A model generated the notes under the pieces. That model did not search any database. It was not told where the DNA came from and saw only the letters and a program-made list of their open reading frames with translations. A DNA stretch of 46,972 bases from Xanthomonas cissicola. GTDB lineage: Bacteria > Pseudomonadota > Gammaproteobacteria > Xanthomonadales > Xanthomonadaceae. The position numbers and the translations under genes were made by a program. Positions 45,908-46,972 of this stretch are shown piece after piece (the stretch's first letter is position 1; every line of letters starts with the position of its first letter). The stretch is taken from NCBI RefSeq assembly GCF_008801575.1, contig NZ_VZPL01000036.1:1-46972 (forward strand), given 5' to 3'.

Positions 45908-46306
45908 ATGGTTCGCATACATACCCCACTGTGGGTTATCACCCTTGCTGCCTTGGCGCTGCAAACCCCTGCCCTGGCGGCCGGCAAGCCGGCCGATCGC
46001 GAGGACATCAAGGCTTACGCACTGCAGCGATGCCTGGATGACAACTACACGCATAGCGGCAAGTACGCACCCGATCAGCTGCGCGACCGCTCGTATCTGC
46101 TGACTACCTATGCGATGGACAACGCCAAGGCCGGCGCAACCGACCGCCTGCATCGTTTTGTCGACGCCAACACGGCGGGTTTGGACAAGCGCGAAGTCCC
46201 GATGAAGGACGAAGCGCGCCGTGGCCCCTTCAATCGCATCTTCGCCCAATGCATGGCGTTCTATCGTTCGCAGGCCTTGGATCAATTCATTGCGCGCGAA
46301 TTCTGA
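45908..46306 (+). CDS. Small exported protein, possibly Tai4-like
   Basis: The 132-residue protein has a signal peptide (cleavage near ALA-AGK) and a mature part with DIKAYALQRCLDDNY, a central helix-rich region and FNRIFAQCMAFYRSQALDQF. Two cysteines (C42 and C114) could form a disulphide. The layout and the Y-A-L-x-R-C-L pattern are reminiscent of Tai4-type periplasmic immunity proteins of type VI amidase effectors, but the match is weak and no amidase gene is next to it. Otherwise uncharacterised. Confidence 0.55.
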   Translation: MVRIHTPLWVITLAALALQTPALAAGKPADREDIKAYALQRCLDDNYTHSGKYAPDQLRDRSYLLTTYAMDNAKAGATDRLHRFVDANTAGLDKREVPMKDEARRGPFNRIFAQCMAFYRSQALDQFIAREF

Positions 46307-46442
46307 GAATGGCAGCAGGAGCTGCGAAAAAACAGCGTATGGGCCGCTGTTTCGGACCGCTGCCAGCGACGCCTGCCGTATTGTGTATCCAGCACGCAGA
46401 ATTGCGTCGACACTCAACCCACGCACATCGACACGAGCCGCA

Positions 46443-46775
46443 ATGACCGCATCTCATCCCTCCCGTTCCCGTCGCACGCTGCTACGCACTGCATTAGCTG
46501 CGAGTGCGCTGACTGCGGTGGGGCAGCTCGGCGCTGCGGCACGTCCCCCGGCACGACAAACATCTTCCCAGCCCGGCCCCGCGCCGACTGCACCCTTTCC
46601 GACCAAGGGCAGCGTGCTGGTGCTGCTGGGCACCAAGGGTGGCCCGACACCCTCGCCATTGCGGGCGGCGGCCGCCAATGCCTTGGTCATCGACGGGCAA
46701 CCGTATCTCGTCGATTGCGGCAACGGCGTGGCGCAGCAACTAGGGCCTGTTAACACTAATGGCCCGAGCGATTAA
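46443..46775 (+). pseudogene. Tat-exported metallo-beta-lactamase-fold protein, 5' part, cut by IS
   Basis: The frame starts MTASHPSRSRRTLLRTALAA, a twin-arginine signal, followed by a Pro-rich linker and VLVLLGTKGGPTPSPLRAAA, with ALVIDGQPYLVDCGNGVAQQL. This is the beginning of a metallo-beta-lactamase fold near the RNase Z/arylsulfatase-like branch. At 46740-46743 (CTAG) the IS interrupts it and the frame stops at TAA 46773-46775. The HxHxDH zinc motif would lie in the missing part. The remaining 99 native codons cannot be functional alone. Confidence 0.75.
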
Positions 46776-46972
46776 ACTATTGGGCATGGAGATCACGCCA
46801 GCACAATTTTCTCTGATCGAACACTGCCTGCCGGCGCAGCGCGGCAATGTCAGCATGACCAACCTGCAAGTGGTCAACGCCATCCTTTACGTTGCCGAGC
46901 ATGGCTGCAAATGGCGCGGCCTACCCAAGCGCTTTGGCAACTGGCATACGGTCTACACACGCATGAACCGTT
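46744..46972 (+). mobile_element. IS5-family insertion sequence, right copy (partial)
   Basis: Exact inverted copy of bases 1-229. The element begins GGCCTGTTAACAC directly after CTAG (46740-46743) and continues off the window end. Confidence 0.85.
46759..46972 (+). CDS. IS5-family transposase, N-terminal fragment (right copy)
   Basis: Identical in sequence to the transposase fragment at 1-214 on the other strand: ATG at 46759, internal ATG at 46786 (MEITPAQF), open to the window edge. Whether the full element is intact cannot be judged from here. Confidence 0.8.
   Translation, partial: MARAIKLLGMEITPAQFSLIEHCLPAQRGNVSMTNLQVVNAILYVAEHGCKWRGLPKRFGNWHTVYTRMNR

Overview
The window looks like a chromosomal segment of a Xanthomonas, a plant-pathogenic gammaproteobacterium. 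The basis is the high GC content, the gene order kdsD-kdsC-lptCAB-rpoN-hpf-ptsN-hprK-rapZ followed by a phosphotransferase (PTS) module, the XccR/OryR-type LuxR solo next to pip, a pectate lyase, and a XopAP-like type III effector gene. From memory the right-hand order (pel, pip, luxR solo, permease, xopAP, ArgC-like protease) resembles the X. citri/axonopodis group. The exact species cannot be fixed from the sequence alone.

Both ends of the window are the same 229-bp terminal piece of an IS5-family insertion sequence, in inverted orientation with the 5' ends pointing inward. The left copy cuts a small gene after codon 41 and the right copy cuts a Tat-exported metallo-beta-lactamase-fold protein. 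What lies beyond each IS cannot be seen. The perfectly symmetrical cut suggests an assembly contig that ends inside a repeat.

Layout. 0.2-6.3 kb: truncated gene, a HutD/Ves protein with a repeat-encoded insert, ComEA-like protein, M20 peptidase, GlsB-like membrane protein, and the peptidoglycan-recycling pair amgK-murU. 6.8-14.3 kb: a minus-strand, overlapping unit DUF2066-perM-hda, divergent from purM, two membrane proteins, purN and two tandem DUF3108 exported proteins. 14.5-16.6 kb (minus): ibaG, murA and an EF-hand membrane protein. 16.65-24.3 kb (plus): KDO synthesis and LPS transport (kdsD, kdsC, lptC, lptA, lptB), sigma-54, ribosome hibernation factor, EIIA-Ntr, HPr kinase and RapZ. 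24.75-29 kb: a soluble EIIA(Man)-type protein, HPr, enzyme I and MgtE. With no membrane EIIB/C present, this PTS looks regulatory.

29-37.5 kb: a lipoprotein hydrolase, a cyanide-insensitive-type bd quinol oxidase (cydAB) with a 140-bp MITE inserted exactly at the cydB stop codon, an M19 dipeptidase, an AAT-type amino acid permease and a PL1 pectate lyase. 38.3-42 kb: the plant-signal module pip-xccR-amino acid permease, with a lux-box-like site before pip and a weaker related sequence between xccR and the permease. 42-47 kb: a decaying stretch holding a possible transposase scrap, a frameshifted XopAP-like lipase effector, a frameshifted secreted serine protease, a small exported protein and the IS-broken metallo-beta-lactamase-fold gene.

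Functional links: amgK/murU can make UDP-MurNAc without passing through murA, which lies 9 kb away. The lpt, sigma-54 and PTS genes form one envelope and carbon/nitrogen-control neighbourhood. The right third is host-interaction territory.
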